From the NCBI GenBank assembly GCA_040365065.1, contig BAABNI010000016.1:1-57541 (forward strand): a stretch of DNA of 57,541 bases, given 5' to 3'. The position numbers and the translations under genes were made by a program. Origin of the DNA: Pelagadaptatus aseana. Lineage in GTDB: Bacteria; Pseudomonadota; Gammaproteobacteria; Pseudomonadales; Cellvibrionaceae. Below, one piece after another: positions 25,198 to 34,485 of this stretch. Under the pieces are notes generated by a model. That model made no database searches, was not told where the DNA came from, and saw nothing but the letters and a program-made list of their open reading frames with translations. Position 1 is the first letter of the stretch. Every line of letters starts with the position of its first letter.

Positions 25198-26925
25198 ATG
25201 AACGAATCAGTCAAGGTGCTGAGTGGACTCGCCCGTCGTCTGGTTGCTGACCAACTAATTGACGAAGACATAGCCAGAAGTGCCCAGGATGCCACCCAAA
25301 AGAACAAAAGCACCTTTGTTGCCGAGCTGGTTCACAACTTTGACATACCCTCTGACAAGATCGCCGCTTCTGCCGCCGAAGAGTTTGGGTCACCTATTTT
25401 TGATTTAAGCGCCATCAACGAAGACAGTCTTCCGCAGAAGCTGGTGGACAATAAACTGCTGCAAAAACACCATGCCCTGCCACTGTTCCAACGGGGCAAT
25501 AGGCTTTATCTGGGTGTTTCGGATCCGACCAACCTGCATGCCCTCGACGAAGTCAAATTCAATACCGGCCTGAACACCGACGCCGTATTGGTTGAAGAAA
25601 ACAAGCTGGCCACCCTGCTTGACAGCTATCTGAATGCCCAGGAAGAAAGCATCGGTGATGCATTGGGCGGGCTCGATGACGACGCGCTTGACGGTCTCGA
25701 CATTGAAGCGGTTGATGAAGACGGCCCTAAGGATGACGACGATACCGAAGCGGATGAGGCTCCGATTGTAAAATTCATCAATAAAGTACTGTTGGATGCG
25801 ATCAAAACCGGCGCTTCAGACATCCACTTTGAGCCCTACGAAAAGTCCTACCGAGTACGTTTTCGAACCGATGGCATACTTCAGGAAGTAGCCAAACCGC
25901 CAACAACACTGGCAACCCGACTGGCAGCCCGACTCAAGGTCATGTCACAAATGGACATCTCCGAGCGACGCGTCCCCCAAGATGGCCGCATCAAGCTGAA
26001 GATCACCAAGACCCGTGCCATTGATTTCCGTGTTAACACGCTGCCAACACTGTTTGGCGAAAAAATTGTATTGCGGATCCTTGACCCGAGCAGCGCGAAA
26101 CTGGGCATTGATGCTTTGGGCTACGAAGACGACCAAAAACAAATGTACATGGATGCTCTGGCGCAACCGCAGGGCATGATTCTGGTAACTGGTCCTACTG
26201 GTTCGGGCAAGACGGTCTCCCTTTATACCGGCCTGAACATCCTCAACACCACCGAAAGGAATATCTCGACAGCTGAGGATCCGGTTGAAATCAATCTGGA
26301 AGGCATCAATCAGGTAAACGTTAACACCAAAGTCGGCCTGACCTTCGCCGAAGCCTTGCGCTCCTTTCTACGTCAGGATCCTGATATTGTCATGGTGGGT
26401 GAGATCCGCGATCTGGACACCGCTTCCATTGCCATCAAAGCGGCACAGACGGGTCACTTGGTATTGTCCACCCTGCACACCAACAGCGCTCCGGAAACAT
26501 TGACTCGACTTCTCAATATGGGGGTTCCGGCCTTTAACGTGGCCACCTCCGTCAGCCTGATCATTGCGCAACGTCTGGCTCGACGCCTCTGCAATGAATG
26601 CAAAAAGCCAGCAGAAGATATTCCCGACGACATTCTCAGCGAAGAGGGCTTTGACGACATCGGCATTCCCCGTGAAGAACTTCAACTGTTTCACCCGGTG
26701 GGTTGCGACAAATGCACCAACGGCTATAAAGGCCGGGTTGGCGTCTATGAAGTGGTCAGAGTTACCGATGAAATCTCACGCATCATTATGGAGGGCGGAA
26801 ATGCGATCCAGATCGCAGACGCCGCACGCGAAGCGGGCTTTAATAATCTAAGAATCTCGGCTTTACGAAAAGCAGCACAAGGTCTAACCAGCCTTGAAGA
26901 AGCCAACCGCGTAACTAAGGACTAA
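25198..26925 (+). CDS. pilB: Type IV pilus assembly ATPase PilB
   Basis: Hexameric cytoplasmic ATPase of 575 residues that powers pilus extension. The N-terminal MshEN-type domain (about 1-150) is followed by a strongly acidic linker (about 155-190, many Asp/Glu). The GSPE core has Walker A GPTGSGKT (331-338), Asp box/Walker B region (IVMVGEIRD) and a His box (LVLSTLHTNSA). A Cys zinc site pairs CNECKK (about 464) with CDKCTNGYKGR (about 503). It opens pilB-pilC-pilD-coaE-yacG, with pilC 17 bp downstream. Confidence 0.97.
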   Translation: MNESVKVLSGLARRLVADQLIDEDIARSAQDATQKNKSTFVAELVHNFDIPSDKIAASAAEEFGSPIFDLSAINEDSLPQKLVDNKLLQKHHALPLFQRGNRLYLGVSDPTNLHALDEVKFNTGLNTDAVLVEENKLATLLDSYLNAQEESIGDALGGLDDDALDGLDIEAVDEDGPKDDDDTEADEAPIVKFINKVLLDAIKTGASDIHFEPYEKSYRVRFRTDGILQEVAKPPTTLATRLAARLKVMSQMDISERRVPQDGRIKLKITKTRAIDFRVNTLPTLFGEKIVLRILDPSSAKLGIDALGYEDDQKQMYMDALAQPQGMILVTGPTGSGKTVSLYTGLNILNTTERNISTAEDPVEINLEGINQVNVNTKVGLTFAEALRSFLRQDPDIVMVGEIRDLDTASIAIKAAQTGHLVLSTLHTNSAPETLTRLLNMGVPAFNVATSVSLIIAQRLARRLCNECKKPAEDIPDDILSEEGFDDIGIPREELQLFHPVGCDKCTNGYKGRVGVYEVVRVTDEISRIIMEGGNAIQIADAAREAGFNNLRISALRKAAQGLTSLEEANRVTKD

Positions 26926-26942
26926 TTTGTAAGGATAATAAA

Positions 26943-28163
26943 ATGGCGACGGCAAATTCGACGGAAATTTTTGTTTACAAAGGCACCGACAAAAAAGGCG
27001 CGAAAGTTGAAGGCGAAATCATTGGCAACAGTGTCGCTCTCGTAAAAGCGCAACTGACAAAGAAAGGAATTAAGGCCCGCAGCGTCAGAAAAAAGCCCAA
27101 GCCCATGTTTGGTGGTGGTGGCAAAAAAATCACCCCGCAGGACATCGCCATTTTTACCCGACAAATGGCCACCATGATGAAAGCTGGTGTGCCACTGGTG
27201 CAAAGTTTTGAAATTGTTGCCGAAGGCTCAGACAACAGCAATCTCAAAAATTTGATACTTGAGATCAAAGACGATGTGGCATCTGGCAGCGGCTTTGCGG
27301 TTGCTCTGGAGAAACACCCCAAATATTTCGATGAGCTGTTCTGCAATCTGGTCGATGCCGGTGAGCAATCCGGCGCACTGGAAACCATGCTCGACCGAAT
27401 TGCCACCTATAAAGAGAAAACGGAAGCACTGAAAGCCAAAATCAAGAAAGCCATGACTTACCCCATTGCCGTCATTGTCGTGGCCCTGATTGTAACCGCC
27501 ATTCTTTTGGTGAAGGTGGTGCCTCAATTTGCCGATACCTTCAGCGGCTTTGGTGCAGAACTGCCCGCCTTCACCCTGTTTGTGATGGGCATTTCAGAAT
27601 TCATGCAAGAAGTTTGGTATCTCGTGCTATTTGGTTCCATAGGTGCGGTCATGGCATTTGGTTACCTCAGACGAACCAATAAAGCCTTCTCGGACGGAGT
27701 GGATAAACTGGTGCTCAAGCTGCCTGTAATTGGCGGCATTGTATACAACTCCATTATTGCCAGATTTGCGCGGACCCTTTCCACCACCTTCGCAGCAGGC
27801 GTGCCTTTGATTGATGCACTCGAATCGGTTGCCGGTGCAACATGCAATTCCGTTTATCAAAAATCCGTAATGAAGATCAAAGATGAGGTCGCCACAGGTT
27901 TGCCACTTAACCGCTCCCTTAAATCTGAGGGAATTTACCCCACCATGCTGATACAAATGACCGCGATTGGGGAAGAATCAGGTGCTCTGGACGATATGCT
28001 CGACAAGGTGGCAACATTTTATGAAGAGGCCGTAGACAACATGGTTGATAATTTAACTTCGCTGCTGGAGCCAATGATTATGGCCGTTCTCGGCGTGCTA
28101 GTAGGTGGCTTATTGATTGCCATGTACCTGCCAATTTTTCAACTCGGCGAAGTTGTTGGCTAA
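26943..28163 (+). CDS. pilC: Type IV pilus inner-membrane platform protein PilC
   Basis: Protein of 406 residues with two GspF domains, each with a cytoplasmic helical bundle. FTRQMATMMKAGVPLVQSFE opens the first; FARTLSTTFAAGVPLIDALE opens the second. Three membrane helices are visible (about 170-195, 220-240 and 375-400, the last LVGGLLIAMYLPIF). PilC links the PilB motor to the pilin fibre. AAGGAT precedes the ATG. Confidence 0.97.
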   Translation: MATANSTEIFVYKGTDKKGAKVEGEIIGNSVALVKAQLTKKGIKARSVRKKPKPMFGGGGKKITPQDIAIFTRQMATMMKAGVPLVQSFEIVAEGSDNSNLKNLILEIKDDVASGSGFAVALEKHPKYFDELFCNLVDAGEQSGALETMLDRIATYKEKTEALKAKIKKAMTYPIAVIVVALIVTAILLVKVVPQFADTFSGFGAELPAFTLFVMGISEFMQEVWYLVLFGSIGAVMAFGYLRRTNKAFSDGVDKLVLKLPVIGGIVYNSIIARFARTLSTTFAAGVPLIDALESVAGATCNSVYQKSVMKIKDEVATGLPLNRSLKSEGIYPTMLIQMTAIGEESGALDDMLDKVATFYEEAVDNMVDNLTSLLEPMIMAVLGVLVGGLLIAMYLPIFQLGEVVG

Positions 28164-28187
28164 CTCCCTCAAACAAAAGATATCTGT

Positions 28188-29057
28188 ATGAACGATTTTA
28201 TTGCAGCCGGTGGCAACACCGGCTTTCTTATTTTCAGCATCACCCTGCTCGGCCTCGTGGTTGGCAGCTTCCTTAACGTCGTCATCCATCGCGTCCCACT
28301 GATGATGCAAAACAGCTGGAAACGGGACTGCTGCGAACTGCTGCAACAACCGGCACCCGACATCAAGAAAATCAGTCTGGTCTACCCCAATTCCCGCTGC
28401 CCCAGCTGTGAGGCACCGATTCGCGCCTGGCAGAACATCCCGGTCATCAGCTACCTGTTTCTCGGCGGCAAGTGCGCCAACTGCAAGACCTCGATCAGCA
28501 AACGCTACCCCATTATTGAGTTGGTAACCGGTATTCTCAGCGGCTTTCTGGCCTATACCTTTGGGCCCACTGAACAGCTGCTCTACACCCTGATACTGAC
28601 CTGGGCACTGATCAGCCTGACCATGATCGATATTGATCACCAGCTGCTGCCCGACAACATCACCCTGCCGCTGTTATGGCTTGGCATTATCGCCAATATC
28701 AGCGGCACCTTTACCGATCTGGAGAGCTCTATTCTGGGTGCCATTTTTGGCTACCTGTCACTCTGGTTTGTTTACTGGCTGTTCAAGCTGGTTACAGGCA
28801 AGGAAGGCATGGGCTTCGGTGACTTTAAATTACTGGCTGCCCTTGGCGCCTGGATGGGTTGGCAGGCCTTGCCGCAAATCATCATCCTGTCTTCAGTGGT
28901 GGGCGCTGTCATTGGCATTGCCGGCATACTGATTCAGGGCCGTGATAAAAACGTGGCCATTCCCTTTGGTCCTTATCTGGCCATTGCCGGATGGATCGCC
29001 CTGATCTGGGGAGAGCAGATAACCGCGGCGTACCTGCAATACGCAGGGCTGGCTTGA
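28188..29057 (+). CDS. pilD: Prepilin peptidase / N-methyltransferase PilD
   Basis: Polytopic aspartyl protease of 289 residues that cleaves and N-methylates prepilins, and type II pseudopilins if present. The cytoplasmic zinc loop has two CxxC pairs (C71/C74 in CPSC; C96/C99 in CANC). Catalytic aspartates lie in MIDIDHQLLPD (D148-D150 region) and GMGFGDFK (D212). The full-length form is bifunctional. It shares the pilBCD operon, and both pilins nearby have its cleavage site. Confidence 0.97.
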   Translation: MNDFIAAGGNTGFLIFSITLLGLVVGSFLNVVIHRVPLMMQNSWKRDCCELLQQPAPDIKKISLVYPNSRCPSCEAPIRAWQNIPVISYLFLGGKCANCKTSISKRYPIIELVTGILSGFLAYTFGPTEQLLYTLILTWALISLTMIDIDHQLLPDNITLPLLWLGIIANISGTFTDLESSILGAIFGYLSLWFVYWLFKLVTGKEGMGFGDFKLLAALGAWMGWQALPQIIILSSVVGAVIGIAGILIQGRDKNVAIPFGPYLAIAGWIALIWGEQITAAYLQYAGLA

Positions 29058-29061
29058 TCCC

Positions 29062-29661
29062 GTGACATTGATTATCGGCCTAACCGGCGGCATCGGCAGC
29101 GGCAAGACCGCCGTATCCGATCACTTTGGGTCACTGGGCATCACCATTGTCGATGCGGATATTGCCTCGCGCGTGGTAGTAGAAAAAGGCAAACCGGCAC
29201 TGGATGCGATCGCCAAAAAATTCGGCCCTGACATTTTGACTTCTGCCGGCGAATTGAATCGGCCCTTACTGCGTGAAAAAATTTTTGCCAACCCCGACGA
29301 CAAACTGTGGCTGGAGCAATTACTGCACCCCCTGATCGGCGAGGAGATCCGCCAGCAGCTGGAAAACTCAAGCTCGCCCTATACTGTGTTTGTCTCGCCA
29401 CTGCTGCTTGAAACCGAACAGCACAAACTGGCCAATCGCATTTTGCTGGTGGATGTAGCCGAAGAGTTGCAACTGCAACGCACCATGGCCCGAGACAACA
29501 ACTCGCAAGAGCAGGTAAAAGCCATCATGGCGAGTCAGGCATCACGTCATACCCGTAGAGAAATGGCTGACGACATCGTCATCAATGACAGTACACTGGA
29601 GGCACTTCACAGTAAGATCGAAGACCTTCACCAGCAATACCTGACTCTGGCAAAGAACTGA
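29062..29661 (+). CDS. coaE: Dephospho-CoA kinase
   Basis: Enzyme of 199 residues catalysing the last step of CoA synthesis (ATP plus dephospho-CoA). P-loop GGIGSGKT (residues 9-16); DADIASRVVVEKG binds the CoA moiety. The start is GTG at 29062, 4 bp after the pilD stop; no better ATG exists upstream. pilD-coaE-yacG is a classical gammaproteobacterial order. Confidence 0.97.
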   Translation: MTLIIGLTGGIGSGKTAVSDHFGSLGITIVDADIASRVVVEKGKPALDAIAKKFGPDILTSAGELNRPLLREKIFANPDDKLWLEQLLHPLIGEEIRQQLENSSSPYTVFVSPLLLETEQHKLANRILLVDVAEELQLQRTMARDNNSQEQVKAIMASQASRHTRREMADDIVINDSTLEALHSKIEDLHQQYLTLAKN

Positions 29662-29664
29662 ATT

Positions 29665-29865
29665 ATGGCCACCAAACTCAACTGCCCAACCTGCCAAAAA
29701 GAAATCGAATGGAGCGATAAATTCGCCAATCGCCCCTTCTGCAGTGAGCGCTGCAAGCTGATTGATCTGGGGGAATGGGCCAGCGAGACCCACAAAATTA
29801 AAGGGCCCACGCTACCTATCGACCCGAACCTCATCGACAACGATGATTTTTATTTTGATGAGTAA
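29665..29865 (+). CDS. yacG: DNA gyrase inhibitor / zinc-ribbon protein YacG
   Basis: Protein of 66 residues with a four-Cys zinc finger (C7, C10, C26, C30; CPTC and FCSERC) followed by LIDLGEWAS, the YacG signature. YacG binds GyrB and inhibits gyrase in vitro. It starts 3 bp after coaE. In E. coli zapD lies between coaE and yacG; it is missing here. Confidence 0.95.
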   Translation: MATKLNCPTCQKEIEWSDKFANRPFCSERCKLIDLGEWASETHKIKGPTLPIDPNLIDNDDFYFDE

Positions 29866-29873
29866 CACGACCC

Positions 29874-30004
29874 TGTCATTCTGACGACAATTCAGCCCTG
29901 TCATTCTGACGACAGCACAACCTTGTCATTCTGACGACAGAATGGAGGAAGAATCTCTCCGCCTAAAAAGATCCTTCACAGCGTCGCCACTCAGGGTGAC
30001 AAAA
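29874..30004. repeat. REP-like element, copy 3, with 25-bp tandem left ends
   Basis: TGTCATTCTGACGACA occurs three times, at 29874, 29899 and 29924, exactly 25 bp apart. The last copy continues into a full element (AGGAAGAATCT ... AGATCCTTC ... TCAGGGTGACAA) that folds back on its left end, TTGTCATTCTGA. It lies between the convergent yacG and mutT genes. It shares ends and core with the element at 15454-15518. Confidence 0.8.
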
Positions 30005-30006
30005 AA

Positions 30007-30399
30007 TTAAGCCAACAGCTTTTCAATAATAGGCTGGTTCGCCTCAGGAAACGCATAGTGTTTCAGGTCGGATCTGAGAACCCAACTGATGGGCTGACCT
30101 TCATTGCCTACCGCCTCACCGGCAAACTGATCCACCAACCAGATATCCAGAAACACCGACTTATCCGGATACTCGTGGTGAATCTCCATAAAAGGGGCCG
30201 CACCACGCACATCAATCGCCAGTTCTTCGCGAAGCTCCCGATTGAGTGCCTCCCGCGCCGTTTCACCGGCATCCACCTTGCCACCGGGAAACTCCCAGAG
30301 ACCACCCTGATGAGTATGATCAGGTCGTTTGGCAATCAGGATTTCACCGTCGGCGTTTTTAATCACGGCCGCCACAACGTGGATATACTTCACAGTCAT
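30007..30399 (-). CDS. mutT: 8-oxo-dGTP diphosphatase MutT
   Basis: Nudix hydrolase of 130 residues that removes oxidised dGTP from the nucleotide pool. The Nudix box is complete (residues 39-61, GGKVDAGETAREALNRELRE followed by EL). HTHQGGLWEFPGGK is typical of MutT. It lies 18 bp after argJ on the same strand and closes the large minus-strand cluster. The homologous secA-mutT link exists in E. coli. Confidence 0.94.
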   Translation of the reverse strand: MTVKYIHVVAAVIKNADGEILIAKRPDHTHQGGLWEFPGGKVDAGETAREALNRELREELAIDVRGAAPFMEIHHEYPDKSVFLDIWLVDQFAGEAVGNEGQPISWVLRSDLKHYAFPEANQPIIEKLLA

Positions 30400-30417
30400 C
30401 TGCCTTGAAGCTCTGGA

Positions 30418-31638
30418 TTAGGTACGGTATTCAGCGTTGATCTTGATGTAGTCGTGAGACAAGTCGGTGGTCCAGACGGTCTCGGCCACTTCGCCACGCC
30501 CCAGATCAATGCGAATCGTGATCTCTTCCTGATTCATCACTTCCTGCCCCGCCTCTTCCGAGTAGCTCTCGGCGCAGCCGCCGTTTTCGACAATCAAGAC
30601 ATTATCAAGCCAGACTTTGACCTGCTTGTCATCCAGACCTTTGACCCCGGCATAACCGATGGCAGCCACAATACGCCCCCAGTTGGGATCGGAAGCAAAC
30701 AGGGCGGTTTTGATCAAGGGGGACTGGGCCACGCTGTAGGCAACGCGCAGCGCCTCTTCCCGATTCTCAGCGGCTTGGACTGCTACGGTGACAAACTTGG
30801 TTGCACCTTCGCCATCGGCGACAATATTTTGCGCCAACAATTTGTGCACCGCGATGACCGCATCGCGCAGCAGAGAATAGAGTTCGCCATCGGCTGAAAT
30901 AATCTCCGGCGCCTCCGACTTACCCGAGGCAGCCAGGATACAGGAGTCGTTGGTGGAGGTATCACCATCAACCGTAATACGATTAAACGAGCTGTCCACT
31001 GCCTCTTTTAACAACTGATCCAGCACCGGCTGGGCAACAGTGGCATCGGTTGCGATATAAGCCAGCATGGTCGCCATATCGGGCCTGATCATGCCAGAGC
31101 CTTTGGCGATGCCATTGACTCTGACCGTTGCCCCCTGATATTCGAACGTGGCCGCAGCCCCCTTGGGGCGGGTATCAGTGGTCATAATGGCTTCGGCCGC
31201 AGCTTGCCATCCGGACTCACTCAGGTTGCTCAAGGCTTCAGGCAATGCATTCAGCAATTTATCCATCGGCAAATTGACACCGATGACACCCGTGGAAAAC
31301 GGCAACACCTGAGACGCATCCACCCCGGTTAATTCGGCAATACGCTCACAGGAATCAACCGCATCCTGATACCCCTGATCACCGGTACAGGCATTGGCAT
31401 TGCCTGAATTGGTGAGTAGGTAGCGGGCCGGCGACTTGGCCAGATGCTCCTTGCTGACAGTCACCGGGGCTGCACAGAAGGCATTCTGGGTAAAAACACC
31501 GGCTACGGTAGCGCCTTCGCAAACCTCCATCACCATCACGTCTTTGCGCCCGGGTGATTTGATTGCAGCACTGGCGGTACCAAGGCGAATACCCTGTACC
31601 GGATTCATATGGGGAAAGGGAAAATCGCCTACAGGCAT
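30418..31638 (-). CDS. argJ: Bifunctional ornithine acetyltransferase / N-acetylglutamate synthase
   Basis: Protein of 406 residues. It transfers acetyl from N-acetylornithine to glutamate (cyclic arginine synthesis) and may also use acetyl-CoA. The self-cleavage site is intact: GMIRPDMATMLAY with nucleophilic Thr190 splits the chain into alpha and beta subunits. The N-terminus (GIRLGTASAAIKSPGRKDV) and TNSGNANACTG are diagnostic. It follows secA by 28 bp, as in Pseudomonas. Confidence 0.97.
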   Translation of the reverse strand: MPVGDFPFPHMNPVQGIRLGTASAAIKSPGRKDVMVMEVCEGATVAGVFTQNAFCAAPVTVSKEHLAKSPARYLLTNSGNANACTGDQGYQDAVDSCERIAELTGVDASQVLPFSTGVIGVNLPMDKLLNALPEALSNLSESGWQAAAEAIMTTDTRPKGAAATFEYQGATVRVNGIAKGSGMIRPDMATMLAYIATDATVAQPVLDQLLKEAVDSSFNRITVDGDTSTNDSCILAASGKSEAPEIISADGELYSLLRDAVIAVHKLLAQNIVADGEGATKFVTVAVQAAENREEALRVAYSVAQSPLIKTALFASDPNWGRIVAAIGYAGVKGLDDKQVKVWLDNVLIVENGGCAESYSEEAGQEVMNQEEITIRIDLGRGEVAETVWTTDLSHDYIKINAEYRT

Positions 31639-31666
31639 GATCTACTCCAAATTAAACCAACGGCAA

Positions 31667-34378
31667 TTAACTCAATTTGCCATGACACTGCTTGTACTTT
31701 TTGCCAGAACCGCAGGGGCAGGGATCGTTGCGGCCAACCTTGACACCTTCGCGCACGAAAGGTTGTGGCGCCTGTTCTTGATCCTGATCCTGTGCAGGCT
31801 CGGCGTCACCCATGGCGCTGGCCTGAGCATGCTGCAGCTGCATCTGCTGTTGCTCCATGGCGCGCACGCGCTCGGCTTCCATGGCATCCATTTCTTCCTG
31901 AGTGACCGGTTCAACGCGGGATAAAACCCGCACCACTTCGTGCTTGAGGTTTTCCAGCATATCCTGGAACAGCTCGAAAGATTCTCGCTTGTACTCTTGC
32001 TTGGGGTTTTTCTGACCGTAAGCACGCAAGCCAATGCCCTGACGCAGGTGATCCATATTGGCCAGATGCTCTTTCCACAGCATGTCGAGCACCTGCAGCA
32101 TGATTTGTTTTTCAACCTCACGCATAACCTCACCAAACCGCTCGCATTTATCAGCATAAGCGGCTTGTGCGGTTTCAGTGATTTTGGCCACCAGTGTTTC
32201 TTCGTGGAGTTTTTTGTCTTCATCCAGCCATTGTTGCACCGGAATCTGCAGGCCCATTTCAGCCTCCAGATATTTTTCCAGACCCGGAACATCCCACTGC
32301 TCTTCAAGACTCTGCGGCGGAATAAAATCGCTGATCAGACTCGCCACCACATCATCACGAATGGCCGTTACGGTATCGGCAATGGAATCAGCTTCCAGCA
32401 GTTCATTGCGCTGTTGATAGACCACCTGACGCTGGTCATTGGCAACATCATCAAACTCCAGCAACTGCTTGCGGATATCAAAGTTGCGACCTTCTACTTT
32501 ACGCTGCGCTTTTTCAATGGCATTGGTGACCATGCGATGTTCGATGGCTTCACCATTCTCCATCCCCAGAGCCTGCATAAAACCTCGCACTCGATCCGAG
32601 GCAAAGATCCGCATCAGACTGTCTTCCATCGACAGATAGAAACGTGACAAACCGGGATCACCCTGACGCCCCGCACGACCACGCAGCTGATTATCAATCC
32701 GGCGGGATTCGTGACGCTCCGTGCCAATAATATGCAGACCACCGGCCTCCAGTACTTGCTGATTGCGCTTTTGCCACTCAGCTTTCAGATCGGCAATTTT
32801 GCCTTCTGAAGGATTATCGAGGGCCGCCACTTCCGCTTCGAAGTTACCACCCAAAACAATATCGGTACCTCGACCAGCCATATTAGTGGCAATCGTCACG
32901 GCGCCTGGCTGTCCCGCCTGAGCGATAATTTCGGCTTCTTTCTGGTGGAACTTGGCGTTCAACACCTGATGCTTGATGCCCGCTTTTTTCAGTCGTACCG
33001 ACATGGCTTCTGAGGACTCAATGGATGCCGTCCCCACCAGTACCGGTGCACCGGCTTCCATCAGAGATTTCACGTCCCGCACAATGGCGTCATACTTTTC
33101 CTCGATGGTAAGGTAAACCAGATCGTTAAGATCTTTACGCTGAATCGACTTATTGGTGGGAATCACCACCACGTCCAGAGCGTAAATCTGATTGAATTCG
33201 TAGGCCTCAGTATCAGCGGTACCGGTCATGCCCGCCAGTTTCGGAAACAGACGGAAGTAGTTCTGGAAGGTAGTGGAAGCCAGAGTCTGGCTTTCATTCT
33301 GAATGGACACACCCTCTTTGGCTTCCAGCGCCTGATGCAGCCCTTCCGACAAGCGGCGCCCGGCCATGGTCCGGCCAGTGTGCTCATCGATCAACACCAC
33401 CTGACCATTCTGTACGATGTAATCCACATCTTTCTGGAACAGGGTATAAGCACGCAGGGCCGCGTGTACATGGTGCAACAAGCTCAGATTAGTCGCGGCA
33501 TAGAGACTATCACCTTCCTGCAGAAGACCATCACTGGCAAGCAGCGATTCAACTTTCTCGTGCCCCTGCTCGGTCAGCTCCACCTGCCGGCTTTTTTCAT
33601 CCACCACGTACTCGCCAGGCTCAGCCTCGGTTTGCGGCTTGAGCATAGGAATCAGGACATTCATGCGTTTATACAAACGCGAGCTGTCTTCAGCTGCACC
33701 GGAGATCACCAGTGGCGTTCGCGCCTCATCAATAAGAATCGAATCCACCTCATCGACGATGGCAAAGTTCAGTGGTCTCTGCATCTTATCTTCACGACGC
33801 AGAGCCATATTGTCGCGCAGATAATCAAAACCGAATTCGTTATTGGTGCCATAGGTGATATCGGCCTGATAGGCGTCGTACTTGGTTTGCGGGTCTTGCT
33901 GAGATTGCAAAATGCCCACTTTAAGTCCCAAAAACTCATACAGCGGGCGCATCCAGTTGGCATCCCGGCCAGCCAGATAATCGTTCACCGTCACAATATG
34001 AACGCCCTTGCCAGATAAGGCATTGAGATAAACCGCCAGAGTAGCCATCAAGGTTTTACCCTCACCGGTACGCATCTCGGCGATACGGCCCTCATGCAAA
34101 GTGATGCCGCCAATCAGCTGAACATCAAAGTGGCGCATTTCCAGCACCCGGCGACTGGCTTCGCGACATACCGCGAAAGCTTCTGGCAAGATCGAGTCGA
34201 GACTTTCGCCGCCCTGTACACGACCTTTGAATGCTTCGGTTTTGGCCGTCAGCTGCTCATCGGATAACGCCTGCAACTCTGGCTCCAGCTCATTAATGCG
34301 CTGAACCAGCTTGCCCATACGTTTAAGTTCGCGATCGTTTTTCGTGCCAAAGACGGCCTTGACCATTTTGCCAAACAT
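31667..34378 (-). CDS. secA: Preprotein translocase ATPase SecA
   Basis: Protein of 903 residues, normal length. Walker A MRTGEGKT (102-109), DEVDSILIDEARTP (DEAD-like), and the second-motor motifs IATNMAGRGTDIVLGGNF and LRGRAGRQGDPG. The C-terminus has the SecB/phospholipid-binding zinc motif CPCGSGKKYKQCHG after a Gln/Glu-rich linker. It drives Sec-dependent export across SecYEG. Confidence 0.98.
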   Translation of the reverse strand: MFGKMVKAVFGTKNDRELKRMGKLVQRINELEPELQALSDEQLTAKTEAFKGRVQGGESLDSILPEAFAVCREASRRVLEMRHFDVQLIGGITLHEGRIAEMRTGEGKTLMATLAVYLNALSGKGVHIVTVNDYLAGRDANWMRPLYEFLGLKVGILQSQQDPQTKYDAYQADITYGTNNEFGFDYLRDNMALRREDKMQRPLNFAIVDEVDSILIDEARTPLVISGAAEDSSRLYKRMNVLIPMLKPQTEAEPGEYVVDEKSRQVELTEQGHEKVESLLASDGLLQEGDSLYAATNLSLLHHVHAALRAYTLFQKDVDYIVQNGQVVLIDEHTGRTMAGRRLSEGLHQALEAKEGVSIQNESQTLASTTFQNYFRLFPKLAGMTGTADTEAYEFNQIYALDVVVIPTNKSIQRKDLNDLVYLTIEEKYDAIVRDVKSLMEAGAPVLVGTASIESSEAMSVRLKKAGIKHQVLNAKFHQKEAEIIAQAGQPGAVTIATNMAGRGTDIVLGGNFEAEVAALDNPSEGKIADLKAEWQKRNQQVLEAGGLHIIGTERHESRRIDNQLRGRAGRQGDPGLSRFYLSMEDSLMRIFASDRVRGFMQALGMENGEAIEHRMVTNAIEKAQRKVEGRNFDIRKQLLEFDDVANDQRQVVYQQRNELLEADSIADTVTAIRDDVVASLISDFIPPQSLEEQWDVPGLEKYLEAEMGLQIPVQQWLDEDKKLHEETLVAKITETAQAAYADKCERFGEVMREVEKQIMLQVLDMLWKEHLANMDHLRQGIGLRAYGQKNPKQEYKRESFELFQDMLENLKHEVVRVLSRVEPVTQEEMDAMEAERVRAMEQQQMQLQHAQASAMGDAEPAQDQDQEQAPQPFVREGVKVGRNDPCPCGSGKKYKQCHGKLS

Positions 34379-34485
34379 GAGAATTTCCGTTTAAAACTGT
34401 AGTAATAATGAATTATGAGTATGCAGCCCAAATGCCGGCCACAGTAAACCGAAAGGTGCCTGCAGACGCAAGCAAAAAGGGGGAA

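Noticed and set aside
29874..30004. CRISPR array
   Set aside because: The three 16-bp repeats at 25-bp period leave spacers of only 9 bp, and the last one continues into a REP-like palindrome.
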